DNA from: Odontocerum albicorne
Lineage: Eukaryota; Arthropoda; Insecta; Trichoptera; Odontoceridae
Assembly: GCA_949825065.1 (NCBI GenBank)
Contig: OX463856.1
Span: 1,154,702-1,218,701 of the forward strand
Length of the DNA stretch: 64,000 nucleotides
Direction of reading: 5' to 3'
The notes under the pieces are model-generated. The model saw only the letters and a program-made list of their open reading frames with translations, ran no database searches and was not told where the DNA came from. Position 1 is the first letter of the stretch, and each line of letters starts with the position of its first letter. Below, in pieces: positions 1 to 10,039 of the stretch. Made by a program: the position numbers and the translations under genes.

Positions 1-500
1 TATGTGAGCTCGTGAGTGTGGGTCTCTTCTTGTTGTTTTAATTTTGGATGTTTTTGTATTTGTGTTTCTGTGTGTTTTTCTTTTTTTCTTCTTTTTTTTT
101 GTTTTGAATTTGTTTTGATTTTTATTCTTATGATTGTGTGCGGTATATTGTGGGATGAATATTTTTGGTCTTTCTGGAGTGATAATGTGTGAGGAGTTGA
201 GTTTGGCAAGATGTTTCCAGTTGTAGTTGAGTGTCACTGTTTGTCAGGTTGATGAGAGCGTGCAACGGGGTTTTTTTGTGTTATCAAAAATCGGAAAGAA
301 GTATCGATTTATTTTTTCATGCTAAATATCCTCAGTGAGATACAGGCAAAAGCCTAGTTTACTGGGGATATGACAAATGAAAGGCAACAAACCCAGATCC
401 ATTAAAATTATATGTCCAAATCAAATTACCTGTTGTTTTTTTCTCAAATTGTGTATATTTCTTGTCATGTGTAATAATAGATAAAAATAAATAAATAAAT
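1..500 (+). repeat. Dispersed LINE-3'-end-like repeat, copy 1
   Basis: A T/G-rich leader is followed by a conserved block (from about 215) that contains GAGTGTCACTGTTTGTCAGG and ends in an (AAAT)n tail at 481-500. The same block occurs at 29680-31118 (interrupted) and at 37660-38036. A shared variable-length A-rich 3' tail and no visible open frame suggest the 3' untranslated end of a non-LTR retrotransposon. The clade cannot be named from this part. Confidence 0.6.
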
Positions 501-501
501 A

Positions 502-1186
502 ACACATCGATCAATAAGACCCGGGACTAAGTACTAAAACCACATTTGTTTACCAAAATTCTTCTTTATTCATCAACATAGTCTCTTTCAAGAGCGATAC
601 ATTCATTCCAACGCTTTCCTAACTTTTCTATGCCAGCCGAGTAGAATTTATCTTCGGTTTTTTCTTTTCACTTCTTCATTGGAGCCAAATCTCTCCCTGG
701 AGCATCTTTTTGAGGTCTGCGAACAGACAATAGTCGCTGGGGAGCAAATCTGGAGAATACGGTGGGTGCGGAAGCAATTCGAAGTTCAACTCATGCAATT
801 TGGCCATCGTTACCATCGACTTGTGACACGGTGCATTGTCCTGATGAAAGAGAACTTTTTTCTTTTTCATATGGGGCTGTTTTTTTTGCAATTTCTGCCT
901 TCAAACGGTCCAATAACGCTATGTAATATTCGCTATTGATGGTTTGACCGGTTTTTTTTCCCATTAAAAAGCAATGTTTTATCAACACACGAAATTCGTT
1001 TTTTTCTATTGTTTTGAATAGCAAAAGTAGCGTCACTAAAACCACTGTAACTCAATGACACAATGTCGGAATGTCATGAAAGTTTGACACGTAACTTCTA
1101 AAGGTTGGAACTAACTGAGAATGGTATGGATTTGTTATTAGAGGCACCATCTATTGGTTAGTCCCGGAACTTATCGATCGATGTGT
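502..1186 (-). mobile_element. Internally deleted mariner-like element
   Basis: Terminal inverted repeats start ACACATCGATCAATAAG on the left and mirror to ...CTTATCGATCGATGTGT on the right, flanked by TA at 500-501 and 1187-1188. Minus-strand reading gives mariner transposase pieces: a segment with the VLFHQDNAPCHKS motif and a C-terminal SPDLLPSDY motif, with 34 residues between the two aspartates (D34D signature). At about 685 bp the element is half the usual ~1.3 kb, and the N-terminal helix-turn-helix half is missing. A frame break lies near 860. It is a non-autonomous deletion derivative; a second copy of the family starts at 46799. Confidence 0.85.
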
Positions 1187-1524
1187 TAGATATACAAATA
1201 TTGCTAGTGGGAAAAATGTCAAACACTTTGTTGATAAACATTTTCATTGTTTAATGAACCGAACAATTATTCACATCAACGTAAATAAAAATTTAAAAAA
1301 TTCACTGAGTGAGTTATTAAGAGAATCACCACTCGCACGCGGAATAACATTGTTCAATGATTTTTCCGATATTTACCATATCTCGGTTAATTAACTAAAT
1401 ATTGAACTTCATAAGAAATTTTAAGGCGTAACTGAGCCACTTCACATGGGGACACGAATGTCATTGTTCATGTTGTCATTATATTATTGTATATTGAGAC
1501 ATTTTATCGTTTATTTTTTTCTTG

Positions 1525-1915
1525 TTATTTAATGTAACTGAGTTAAACTTGTCCATGTTAACCCCAATATATTTGAGCTTCATCTCCTGCTCCATGGGAA
1601 TGTTTTCAATAACTAACTAGTTTACACTTCCCTATTATTTTTAAATTGTTAATGCTTTAGTCTTCTCCATTAAAATGTTCATGTTGCAATCCAGTGGTGT
1701 GAGATGAAATTTATAAAGCATAATTTGAAGGTCATCTTCAGGCTTTGATATAAGAGTAACATCATCGGCATAGAAAATTATATTTATTCTGTATTTTCCT
1801 ATTCTATAACCATAGTTCAAGGAATAAACTTCTTATTATTTTTTCATAAGCTCAAATAGAAAAGGACCGAGACTATATCTTTAGCGTACACCAGTAGGGG
1901 TATCAATTAAGATAA
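1525..1915 (-). pseudogene. RTE-like reverse transcriptase fragment (YADD box)
   Basis: The minus strand reads as a decayed reverse transcriptase: a weak 'gvr.ryslgpfLFelm' block, then FYADDVTLISKPEDDLQ (the catalytic YADD box), then a segment resembling the thumb region. Several stops interrupt it. Both ends are lost. It is a LINE relic inside the probable RYBP intron. Confidence 0.65.
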
Positions 1916-1957
1916 CTAGCATTCTACTTTTATTTTTGAAGTGATTAGAGATAAATG

Positions 1958-2560
1958 TGACATTAAGGCTGATGTGTTGAGAAAGATGAAGAAAATATGG
2001 TTTGGAGAAGTGGAACGAATGAATGGAGAAATACAAAACAATTATACAGTGCAAATATCACTGTGAAAGTGAAAGACGTGGTAGAGGAAGATCAAGGAAA
2101 GTATTATTGAGTTTTATAAGTATTTCGGAGTGTTGTACCGCATGATGCCGACGTTTCGAGAATTTTGCAGTTTTCATCTTATGGGCTTGTTTGTAGTCAA
2201 CTTCCGTGGATGCACGTCGAATACCGCTTGGTCTACAACGTAGTCTCAACCGTAACGTGGGCGCATAGTGCCGTCCCACAACGAGATAACAACCGCGCAG
2301 TTTCCACAAAGGTTGGAGACTAACTGAGTATGGTTAAACCAAGTGAATGATATTTTGAAATAAGGGAATGTAAGAAGAGAAAACGTATGAGCGACCGTAT
2401 GAGCAAGTGGATGAATGTGAAAGAGGCGAAGGGTGTGTATGCGTGCATGCATGCGCGCGCGCGTGTTCGTGTGTCGAGATAAGAAAGTATGACGCTCTGT
2501 TCACTCTGTCTACACCGACATGGAGATGGCGAGCGCAATTAAGAATTTCCATGGTTTGAC
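1958..2560 (+). pseudogene. RTE-family 3' coding end (family A), interrupted
   Basis: The segment encodes, with many lesions, the C-terminal part of an RTE-type ORF (LRWFGHVERMNEE, then NDILKKGNV, then CMRRCMDVKEAKGV-like blocks). This family A recurs more than a dozen times in the window on both strands. Here it is interrupted by unrelated DNA at 2105-2326; joining 2104 to 2331 restores the expected order of motifs. Confidence 0.7.
2105..2326. mobile_element. Unidentified ~222-bp insertion in RTE fragment
   Basis: This block splits the RTE family A copy and is flanked by AGTAT on both sides (2100-2104 and 2327-2331), consistent with a 5-bp target duplication. I see no clear terminal inverted repeat and no coding motif, so its class is unknown. 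Confidence 0.4.
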
Positions 2561-2623
2561 GAGAGGTGACTTAGTTGATATTAATTCACTTGTAACTTCT
2601 GATACTGCAGTATGTATGATATG

Positions 2624-2911
2624 TCATCACCATCACCATCACCATCAGCCTGTATCTATCCACTGCAGGATGTAGGCCTCTCCAAGTTGTCTCCACAAAA
2701 TCCTGTCCTTTGCACATTGCTGCCACATAATACCTGCATGCTTACGTATTTCGTCCACCCAGCGCGCCTTAGGTCTTCTAACAGGCCTTTTTATACCTAT
2801 TGGGTACCACTGGATTACTTCATACGTCCAACGATGGTCTGTTGCTCGGGCGATATTTCCAGCCCACTTCCACTTGAGTCTTTTTGCAACCTCTATAACA
2901 TCTTCAACCTT
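2624..2911 (-). mobile_element. 5'-truncated LINE 3' end with (GAT)n tail (family D)
   Basis: In minus orientation this ends in a GATGGTGATGGTGATGATG-like tail after a block meaning 'ggcctacatcctgcagtgg', the usual end of an RTE-type insect LINE. It is flanked by GATATG at 2618-2623 and 2912-2917, a clear target-site duplication. The same family occurs, longer, at 34460-35203. Confidence 0.75.
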
Positions 2912-2927
2912 GATATGTAAAAATAGC

Positions 2928-3015
2928 GAAATATATGTCGAGATAATTCTGGCGCTCTGACCTCTCTGCCTTCCCCAGTAGAGAAACGGCGTGATGGTAT
3001 GTATGTATATTAAAG
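2928..3015 (+). repeat. RTE family A 3' tail fragment
   Basis: The last ~85 bp of the family A element, including the block GGCGCTCTGACCTCTCTGCC and the end GTGATGGTATGTATGTAT. Only the tail is present. Confidence 0.65.
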
Positions 3016-3124
3016 GTCATTTGACCTTTTAAATAAATAAGAAAAGTTAGATACACAAATACACACTCTACTTTGTAGAAATTTACTATTGAAAATTTCT
3101 CCACATTTCCCCGATACATTCTCG

Positions 3125-3355
3125 CTTGGAACTTTAAAGTCCCCCGGCAAGTGCTGCGTATAATTTTATTACGAGGGGTGAACGCCCCAGACCGACTGCC
3201 CTTATCCCGAGCTACGGTGCCCGCTATACTCGCGCAGGCACATGCCTAGCTACGCGGGCCCGGCCGGGGCCGGATCCAGCGCCCCAAATCGAGCTCGAGT
3301 GCGGAGCAGAGCTACAGGGGGTAGTTAGTGCCGAGTAAGGGGGAATACTCGTAAC
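3125..3355. other. GC-rich island, unassigned
   Basis: A sharply GC-rich stretch, with runs such as GCGGGCCCGGCCGGGGCCGG, in a strongly AT-rich setting. No open frame of note and no RNA gene fold that I recognise. It could be part of a transposon or an intronic element. Confidence 0.3.
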
Positions 3356-3453
3356 ATCATTTGTTATTTAAAGAAAAGTTTTTCAAATAGTTATTTGCTA
3401 TTTAAATAAATGGTTTAGCTTCGTGTGAAACGCAAAACTAGTTTGTCTTATAA

Positions 3454-3840
3454 TTTATCAAAGGTTTCGGCTTTGACTTTGTGGAAATTCATATCAGAAT
3501 ATTTAAGTGGAATAAAAAAGAAGCTTATTATTTAGTATTCTAGTTTATCTTAATTTACACAACTTGAAAGGGGATCGTTTTTTTGGATTTTCTGTAAATT
3601 CGTATGCTTAAATTAATTTCCACACTCCAGCTAGAAACACACGGATCCTTATCAAAGGATTTGACTTGAACTTTGTGGAAATCCATATTATAATTCATTA
3701 GTGGAATAACAAACAAATTTCTTGTTAAATATTCAATTTTATTTTAAATTACGCGACTTTAAAGAGGGGCGTTTTTTGGATTTTATGTAAATGTATATAA
3801 ATTGCTTTTTCATACTCCTGCTAGAAACACGCGGAACCCT
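3454..3840. repeat. Tandem duplication, unit ~193 bp x2
   Basis: Two diverged direct copies (about 3454-3647 and 3648-3840). Each runs from TATCAAAGG...TTTGACTT through GACTTTGTGGAAAT-like sequence to CTGCTAGAAACACNCGGA. No coding signal is seen. Confidence 0.6.
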
Positions 3841-3856
3841 TTCTTTTACTTTTATT

Positions 3857-4550
3857 TATAAATTCATAAAATGCCCATATTGATTGCCCAATCTGTGCAG
3901 TCTTGTTATGCAAGAATTGTAAAAATAATTAGTTGCAAACATTTCACTATGAAACAAAACATTTTCCAGGGTATGTAACATGACATTTTCAAATATTTTT
4001 GAGCTGACATTTTCAAATATTTTTCTTCTATCTGACAAGGTTTACAATGCATATTTGTCAATAGCAATTTGCTAACGACAATTGTATGTACTCTGTAAAT
4101 CACAAATTGTGAGAAAGCAACAATTGGGTTTCCGATTGATATAAAAATATCCAAATTAAATGTTTCCAAATAAAAATATCCACCAAACCAAACCATGTTT
4201 TTTTATAAATTCATAAAATGTCCATATTGATTGCCCAATCTGTGCAGTCTTGTTATGCAAGAATTGTGAAAATAATTAGTTGCAAACATTTCACTATGAA
4301 ACAAAACTTTTTCCAGGATATGTAACATGACATTTTCAAATATTTTTGAGCTGACATTTTTAAATATTTTTCTTCTATCTGACAAGGTTTACAATGCATA
4401 TGTGTCAATAGCAATTTGCTAACGACAATTGTACTCTGCAATTCGCCAATCGTGAGAAAGCAACAATTGGGTTTCCGATTAATATAAAAATATCCAAATA
4501 AAATGATTCCAAATAAAAATATCCACCAAACCAAACATGGTTTGGTGAAT
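3857..4550. repeat. Tandem duplication, unit ~347 bp x2
   Basis: The block beginning TTATAAATTCATAAAATG at 3857 repeats at 4203 with high identity, including an internal doubled GACATTTTCAAATATTTT. Part of the unit reappears inverted at 9400-9485, and its CTATCTGACAAGGTTTACAA part matches, inverted, the 35-bp array at 9122. It therefore belongs to a dispersed family of unknown class. The short minus-strand open frames in it are unlikely to be genes. Confidence 0.65.
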
Positions 4551-4794
4551 ATTTTAATTATTTTTATTATATATGTTGTTGAGGACAGGAGAATCTTTCA
4601 GCATTTCCTCAATCCTAGATGTTGTCTGAGAAACTGATTATTCAATTTTTTTATTTGAATATTTTTTAAATTTTTTATTGATTTTATTTGTTTGATAGTA
4701 TTAGAGTATTTTCTTTTCTATAAGTGTTGTTGTTCTTGACATAGGCGCTTTAATGCGCCGTATGTTTTCCGAATTATGTTGTTTTTTTTTTCGA

Positions 4795-5275
4795 AGTAGT
4801 TGATATTTTACTTACTTTATTTAACACTTTATTGTAAATACAATCTGGCTGGTTTATTGCCAGGTGGTAATCTCTTCGAGCCAACAAGACAAAAGTAAAT
4901 AAAGCATGTTACATGGTCGCAAAAAATATTCAAAAGAATATTCATATTTATGAAATTTATGGACATAAACATAATAAAGTAAAAGTGAGACATCATCAAT
5001 CAAAGGAAAATGAAAGTATGGTGGAGAGGAGAGGAAAGAAAACTCAGGAATGAAATATGTTACATTACTGACTTGAAATTAAGAGTTTTTTTGTCGCTTA
5101 TTTAAGCATGCCAAAAGCAGAGCGAGTCTAACCAGAGTTCCACTGCGTGGACAGCAAAGGATGGCGTAAAAAAAAAGCGGCTAACAAGGAAGGCCAATAA
5201 ACAATCTCTGTCTGAGGGCAGCGTAAGTCCATGATCGGAAAGACGCTGAAAATTTTCGGCGGGATAAGAGTGTTA
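4795..5275 (-). mobile_element. LINE 3' UTR, 5'-truncated copy
   Basis: On the minus strand this matches, almost end to end, the 3' part of the LINE at 54910-55735. Both have the GGCATGCTTNAAATAAGCGAC-like part and end in the block reading 'tggttggctcgaagagattaccacctggcaataaaccagccagattgtatttacaataaagtg'. The A-rich end (AAATAAAGTAAGTAA) is at the low-coordinate side. Only non-coding 3' sequence plus the last decayed codons remain. Confidence 0.65.
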
Positions 5276-5277
5276 GT

Positions 5278-5590
5278 ACAAATGTGAGTGGAAGGTGTGG
5301 TTAGTTAAAATGTGAGTGGAAGGTGTGGTTAGTTCAAATGTGAGTGGAATGTGTGGTTAGTACAAATGTGAGTGGAAGGTGTGGTTAGTGAAAATGTGAG
5401 TGGAAGGTGTGGTTAGTACAAATGTGAGTGGAAGGTGTGGTTAGTGCAAATGTGAGTGGAAGGTGTGGTCAGTGCAAATGTGAGTGGGGAAGGTGTGGTT
5501 AGTGAAAATATGAGTGGAAGGTGTGGTTAGTGCAAATGTGAGTGGAATGTGTGGTTAGTACAAATGTGAGTAGAAGGTGTGTTTAGTGCA
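5278..5590. repeat. 28-bp minisatellite, ~11 copies, RTE-derived
   Basis: Eleven near-identical units of AATGTGAGTGGAAGGTGTGG plus TTAGTNCA, at an exact 28-bp spacing (5283, 5311, 5339 and so on). The unit equals the 'CAAATGTGAGTGGAAGGCGTGGT' stretch of RTE family A, and the array passes directly into the rest of that RTE copy at 5591. It is an internal amplification of transposon sequence. Confidence 0.9.
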
Positions 5591-5745
5591 AAGGTGAATG
5601 AATATTACGGTTGGATCAAATTAAATTGTATGAGAAGGCATATGGGTGTAGAGGAGACGAAAAATTTGTGTGGCGATAGAAAGTTCTAGTGCTCTTTGCT
5701 TGCACCGGTAGGCAAATGGGGTTATGGTATGCATGAACAATTGTA
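5591..5745 (+). repeat. RTE family A 3' tail after minisatellite
   Basis: Continues the element that seeded the array: GGTTGGATCAAATTAAATTG, then TGTAGAGGAGACGAAAAATTT, then a tail ending in GGTTATGGTATGCATGAA. Diverged and non-functional. Confidence 0.6.
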
Positions 5746-6204
5746 TGAATACATAGACCATATACACAAATTCTCTAAATGTTAAAAAATATCTATAGAA
5801 CTTTTCGTTTTTATCTTGGAGACCGAGGTATAAGAGACACAGGTCAAGTGAGCATAACATGTAGATTACTATAACCTTGATCAAATATTGGATACAAGCG
5901 TTTGAATGTGCAGGTTTGGAATACCACAGCAGGTGTACTCCCTAAACTGACATTAGAAATACCATATGTCAAGTGCCTAATGCAATGTACATAAAAGAGG
6001 TAAAAAAAAACGCAAACTTCAATCGTATCAACATCATTTAAAGTAATTATCATACAAACTTTACCTTCTATGCCTTGCAAACTAAAAATATATAATACTA
6101 GGGAGGGATTTGACTTACCCTAAGATGCTACAAGGGGGCGTTGGTCCAAGCAAAATTAAGAAACCTTGCTTTAAAAACTATTTTCTAAATGATTAAGTAT
6201 AGAA
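5746..6204. other. Unassigned intron-like sequence
   Basis: AT-rich sequence with no repeat family or coding signal that I can name. Short minus-strand frames here look fortuitous. Confidence 0.3.
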
Positions 6205-6545
6205 ATAAGTGATTGGAGATAAATGTGAACTTATTGCTGATGTGTTGAGTAAAATGAAGAAGATCACTCTGAGATGGGTAGGGCATGTGATTGTAATGAA
6301 TGAAAAATACTAACAAAACAAATAATGAGTGGAAAGCGTGATACAGGAAGACCAATGAAAGTATGGTGAAATGAATATTTTGAAAAAAGGAAACGTAGAA
6401 AGCCAGACAAGTCGTAGTTGTATGAGGTGTATGGATGTAAAAGAGGCGAAGGGCGTGTGTCGAGATAGTCAAGTCTGGCACCCTGTCCTCTCTGCCTACT
6501 CCGATAGGAAAACAACGTGTTGGTATATATGGTATGTATGTAAAA
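6205..6545 (+). pseudogene. RTE family A 3' end, near-complete tail
   Basis: Translation of the plus strand gives NILKKGNVESQTSRSCMRC, then MDVKEAKGVCRDSQVWHPVL and SAYSDRK, the classic C-terminus of this RTE family, followed by the TGGTATGTATGTAA tail. The upstream LRWVGHVIVMNEK part is broken by stops. The longer 130-codon frame on the other strand is only its shadow. Confidence 0.75.
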
Positions 6546-6559
6546 CACAGTGTTTTTAA

Positions 6560-7181
6560 GTAATTATCACGAAACAACTCTATATTAGAAATTCATTATT
6601 ATAATTGAGCTTATCAAGAATAAAATGTATATTTCTTAAACAGATAAAATTATTCACCTCGCACCGTAGAAATACATTTCAATTAACTATTTTCGTGTCA
6701 GTATATACACATTAAAAAAACTAAAAAATACTTGATGCGGGTTTTACGAATACACTTCTAGAATAAAACTGAAGTTCTTTGCGCAATAACGCTGCAATCC
6801 CAAATGCAATATATTAACTAACATAGAAATATTAAATATCTAAACATGGTTCGATAAGGTCACATTTTTTATCAAAACGTTTTCTAGTTCATAAACCTGC
6901 AAGCCATATAGTTTTCTAGTTCTTAACAAAGGTATCAATAAAACGATATCTATTATCGACCATTGATGTCAATATGGAATATTGACTTAAACGAAAATAA
7001 GTAAAAGTTAACTAAATCTCAGTTATTATAACAGTAAATAGATATTTTTTTCTATACTTTCCTTAATACTTCATGTGTATTTTTCACAAATCATCGAGCG
7101 TTTGTGTTTTGACAACAACCTAACCTAACATTTTTTATTTCGTTTGGACGTGATTATGTGATAAAATACATACAAACTCAC
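6560..7181. other. Intron sequence next to RYBP exon
   Basis: AT-rich, without recognised repeats or exons. By position and orientation it is the 5' part of the intron that follows the RYBP coding exon. Confidence 0.5.
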
Positions 7182-7317
7182 CTTTTCTCACATCACACAT
7201 GAGACATTTAAAAGCCTCTGCTGTGTTTCTGTAGGTACAAACGCTGCAATCCCAGAAATTATCCTCCAGAACTTTAGATTGTCGTTTGGCACGACGCATA
7301 GCATTCTTCTTATCCAT
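7182..7317 (-). CDS. RYBP: RYBP/YAF2 orthologue, first coding exon
   Basis: Reading from ATG at 7317 on the minus strand, the exon encodes 45 residues plus one base. A basic start ([15 protein letters not shown]) is followed by a RanBP2-type zinc finger W22-x-C24-x2-C27-x10-C38-x2-C41 ending DVRK. This order and spacing is that of RYBP/YAF2, adaptor proteins of non-canonical Polycomb repressive complex 1 that bind RING1 and ubiquitylated H2A in the nucleus. Directly after AAAAG comes GTGAGT, a strong splice donor, splitting the glycine codon of the family's DVRKG motif. The gene is therefore intron-bearing and not a retrocopy. An upstream in-frame ATG at 7371 would add 18 unrelated residues; the start at 7317 fits the family better. 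The C-terminal RING1-binding exon is not in the window. Confidence 0.85.
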
Positions 7318-8457
7318 TTTGTTTATTTTATTAATCACACACTGCTTTAAATTAATACCACAACAAAACACAAATACTTCACACCATTCTACACATTTCG
7401 AACTATTTAATTTTACTATATAAGGCCGGAAATAATTGTTTTAAATGCCAACCGTCCGTCCTGTTCGAGAGAAAACTAACGCCATGACAGTTGTTGTGTC
7501 AGTTGTAAAGAAGACCTCTGTTTTACCGACCTATCACGTTTTTTGCCGGCCGGTATATTCAAATTTCACTTGAACTCTGAACACTGAAATAGTGGAAAAT
7601 TGAAAACTTGATTCAATACTTTTTTTATTTTCAGAGTGAATATTTCAGCTGAGTATTGAATATTGAACAATATTTTATTTAGCTTTAATATTGAACAATA
7701 TTTAAGACAGTATTTTATACATATTTGGGATAATATTGGGACAAATATATGAAATTCACATTTTAAGAATGAGTCGTCGGCATTATTTAAGAATGAGTAA
7801 GTACTATACTTTAGTATTTCGTCTTCATATTCGTCACGTTGTATTGTGATGATTAATTAAAATTTGTTTATGCTTTGTCAAATACAATATCTAAAGATTA
7901 TTGAATACATTTCACGTATTTTCAATTCTTTCAAATTGTTTTTGGATTGTTTGCCTTTTTGGTATTTCCAGATAATTTCAGAATGATTAGATTTTTTTTA
8001 TTTACGAGTAGTTCACGCATTTCCGAAAAATTGACGGATTTTATTCGAAACATTAACATTTTTGGAAATTTTTGAACTCCTGAATATTTTGGGTCATTTT
8101 CTCGATGTAGACATAATTTTATTTTTATTCATAAAATGCAGTTTGTCTGAAATGCATTAATATAGTTATTAAAACGTGGCCGAAATTATTGACATCCTTT
8201 TAGGTTTAACGATATATTATCCATGCTATTCGAGCGCTCGCTGAACGAGCTCAGTATAATTTTTTAAATACTTTTGTTTTCTAATTCAAGTATTTTATAT
8301 TTTTAAACTCGTTAAGAGTCCATAGATTATCAGATGTCATTTTTTTCTATACATGTATATATCATAAAGTTCGATTTATAAATTAGGCACAGTAGGTAAT
8401 AAAAAATAACAATTATAACAGTTTTCATTGTAAACTAAGTAATTCTAATTATTAATA
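7318..8457. other. 5' flank of RYBP; no other gene seen
   Basis: Upstream of the RYBP start. A slightly GC-richer patch near 7440-7560 could be the 5' UTR or promoter, but I see no definite TATA box or initiator. From 7600 on it is AT-rich with an ATTGAACAATATTT motif repeated at about 7660-7700. No other feature is supported. Confidence 0.35.
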
Positions 8458-8461
8458 TTAA

Positions 8462-8765
8462 CCCTTTTTTTCGCATACACCAGTTGGGACCGATTATCGG
8501 CCCCAACTGGTGTATGCGAAAAATCCCACGGGTCCGATCATCGGCCTCAAAGTTTTCATACAAGTTTTTACATTGAATAAAAATTTGTTTTTTTATAAAA
8601 TATGAAAATGACTTATTATTTTACACTCTACAGGGAGGTCCCCATAGAAAAATTAGGTTTTAAAACTAAATATTAACTGAGATAAAAAATAAAATATTAA
8701 CTTTTTGCCAAAAAATGTTGGAACTTTTCGCACATTTTATGCAAAATATGCTAGGATTAAAAGGG
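8462..8765. mobile_element. TTAA-flanked MITE, family T1 copy 1 (piggyBac-type)
   Basis: A 304-bp element flanked by TTAA at 8458-8461 and 8766-8769, with CCCTTTT... at one end and ...AAAAGGG at the other. Near the left end is a perfect short palindrome around GATTATCGG (GCATACACCAGTTGGG / CCCAACTGGTGTATGC). A second, inverted copy lies at 52860-53174. TTAA targets with CCCT-type ends are typical of piggyBac-mobilised MITEs. No coding capacity. Confidence 0.8.
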
Positions 8766-8819
8766 TTAATCAACAAAATTCCCCTATATACTCGTATAGG
8801 ATGCATCTTTTAGAAAATC

Positions 8820-9120
8820 AATTAGATGAGATTATCAATATATTTTAGCATACTCTGTTGAACTATACAGGAAGGCTGATTGCAGAATTTAAAACATGTT
8901 GAATTTGTTCTGTACTTTTCTTTCCACTGAATGTCAATAATGACGCTCGGTGTGGTGAGATGAGGGCGGCATGTCTTGAGATGCTCCTGTATCACAGAAT
9001 CAACTGTGTACTCGTTTATTGTTGATAAAACTGAATGCACGCAGCAAAGGTTTTTACGATTTGTGAACTTCAAACTGCAGATTCCGATAAACGAGCTGGA
9101 ATATGATATTTTGTTGAAAG
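8820..9120. other. Unassigned, open frame on minus strand
   Basis: A frame of about 83 codons is open on the minus strand (8822-9073), but it shows no domain or codon pattern that I recognise. I treat it as chance or as part of an unknown repeat. Confidence 0.2.
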
Positions 9121-9121
9121 T

Positions 9122-9262
9122 GATGAGGCTTACAACCTTGTCAGACAGAACAAAATGATGAGGCTTACAACCTTGTCAGACAGAACAAAGTGATGAGGCT
9201 TACAACCTTGTCAGACAGAACAAAATGATGAGGCTTACAACCTTGTCAGACAGAAGAAAGAT
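9122..9262. repeat. 35-bp tandem repeat x4
   Basis: Four units of GATGAGGCTTACAACCTTGT + CAGACAGAACAAAAT at an exact 35-bp spacing (9122, 9157, 9192, 9227). The unit matches the inverse of the ATCTGACAAGGTTTACAATG part of the 347-bp duplication at 3857-4550. Confidence 0.9.
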
Positions 9263-9399
9263 GTTTGACCTCACAACATTTTTAAAGATTGTCAGTTCTG
9301 GTTTCAATAGTCTAGAACTATCTCAGCTTGTCATGCTACACGTTTCTTGTTGGCCCACTCGGCAAAATGCTTTGTTCTACAGTGAAGTGGTTTCAACAA

Positions 9400-9485
9400 A
9401 TTAAAATTATTTGTACAACTCTTGCATAACAAGACTTCACAGATCGAGTAGTCAATATGGGCAATTTATGGATTTCCATATGGCT
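9400..9485. repeat. Inverted fragment of the 3857-4550 repeat family
   Basis: Contains TCTTGCATAACAAGACT and GTCAATATGGGCAATTTATG, the reverse complement of the start of the 347-bp unit. Together with the array at 9122 this is a second, rearranged copy of that family. Confidence 0.6.
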
Positions 9486-9589
9486 TTGGCTACTTAAAGA
9501 ATTAAAGTGAAGAAGTTATTCTTACCGAGATGAATTGATTAAATTTACTTTTGTTGCGTTGTTCGGTTTATACTGTTTTATTCTATTGT

Positions 9590-9885
9590 ATAACACTGGG
9601 AAGACTTTGCGTGATCGCGTAAGGAACACCACAATCCGAGAGGTCTGTGAGGTCCAAGATGTGATCAGATGGGAACGACAGCGTCGACGATACTGGCACC
9701 AACATGTATAGAGAATGAATTCCACAAGAATTCCATTCATAGCTCTGCATGGGGTATCGGATGGACGGCGTCGACCAGGGAGACCCCCGAAACGATGGAG
9801 AGATAGCTGGAGCTCAGCATTACAGGAGGACAATCCTGAAGTAACAGACTCTTGAGTCTATAGAAAGTTTAAGAAGAAGAAGTAT
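9590..9885 (+). pseudogene. RTE-like C-terminal fragment (family B)
   Basis: Plus-strand reading gives KTLRDRVRNTTIREVCE, VIRWERQRRRYWHQHV, a stop, then DGRRRPGRPPKRWRDSW, the C-terminus of an RTE-type LINE ORF. It is followed by a short GAAGAAGAAG tail near 9875. One in-frame stop and 5' truncation make it non-functional. The same family occurs on the minus strand at 47905-48245. Confidence 0.75.
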
Positions 9886-9954
9886 AACGCTATATATGAT
9901 GTTTATTTTAATCTCTGTGTCAAAAAGGTTAAAATACCTATTTTATCTCTTTTT

Positions 9955-10030
9955 GGTCACCGTGTAGAATCGAACCCGAAACCCTCGTGTTTAAGACAAG
10001 CGAGGCAATTGATTGCGTAACAATTGCAAG
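9955..10030 (-). repeat. tRNA-derived SINE head
   Basis: On the minus strand there is a B-box-like GGGTTCGATTCTACACGG preceded by an A-box-like part (GTTACGCAATCAATTGCC). It does not fold as a complete tRNA, so a SINE head is more likely than a tRNA gene. Confidence 0.5.
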
Positions 10031-10039
10031 TGAAAATGG

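Noticed and set aside
5278..5590. CRISPR-like regular spacing of short repeats
   Set aside because: Units are directly adjacent without unique spacers, and the sequence derives from an RTE element in a eukaryotic genome.
6185..6577. 130-codon minus-strand frame
   Set aside because: It is the antisense shadow of an RTE C-terminus that reads clearly on the plus strand.
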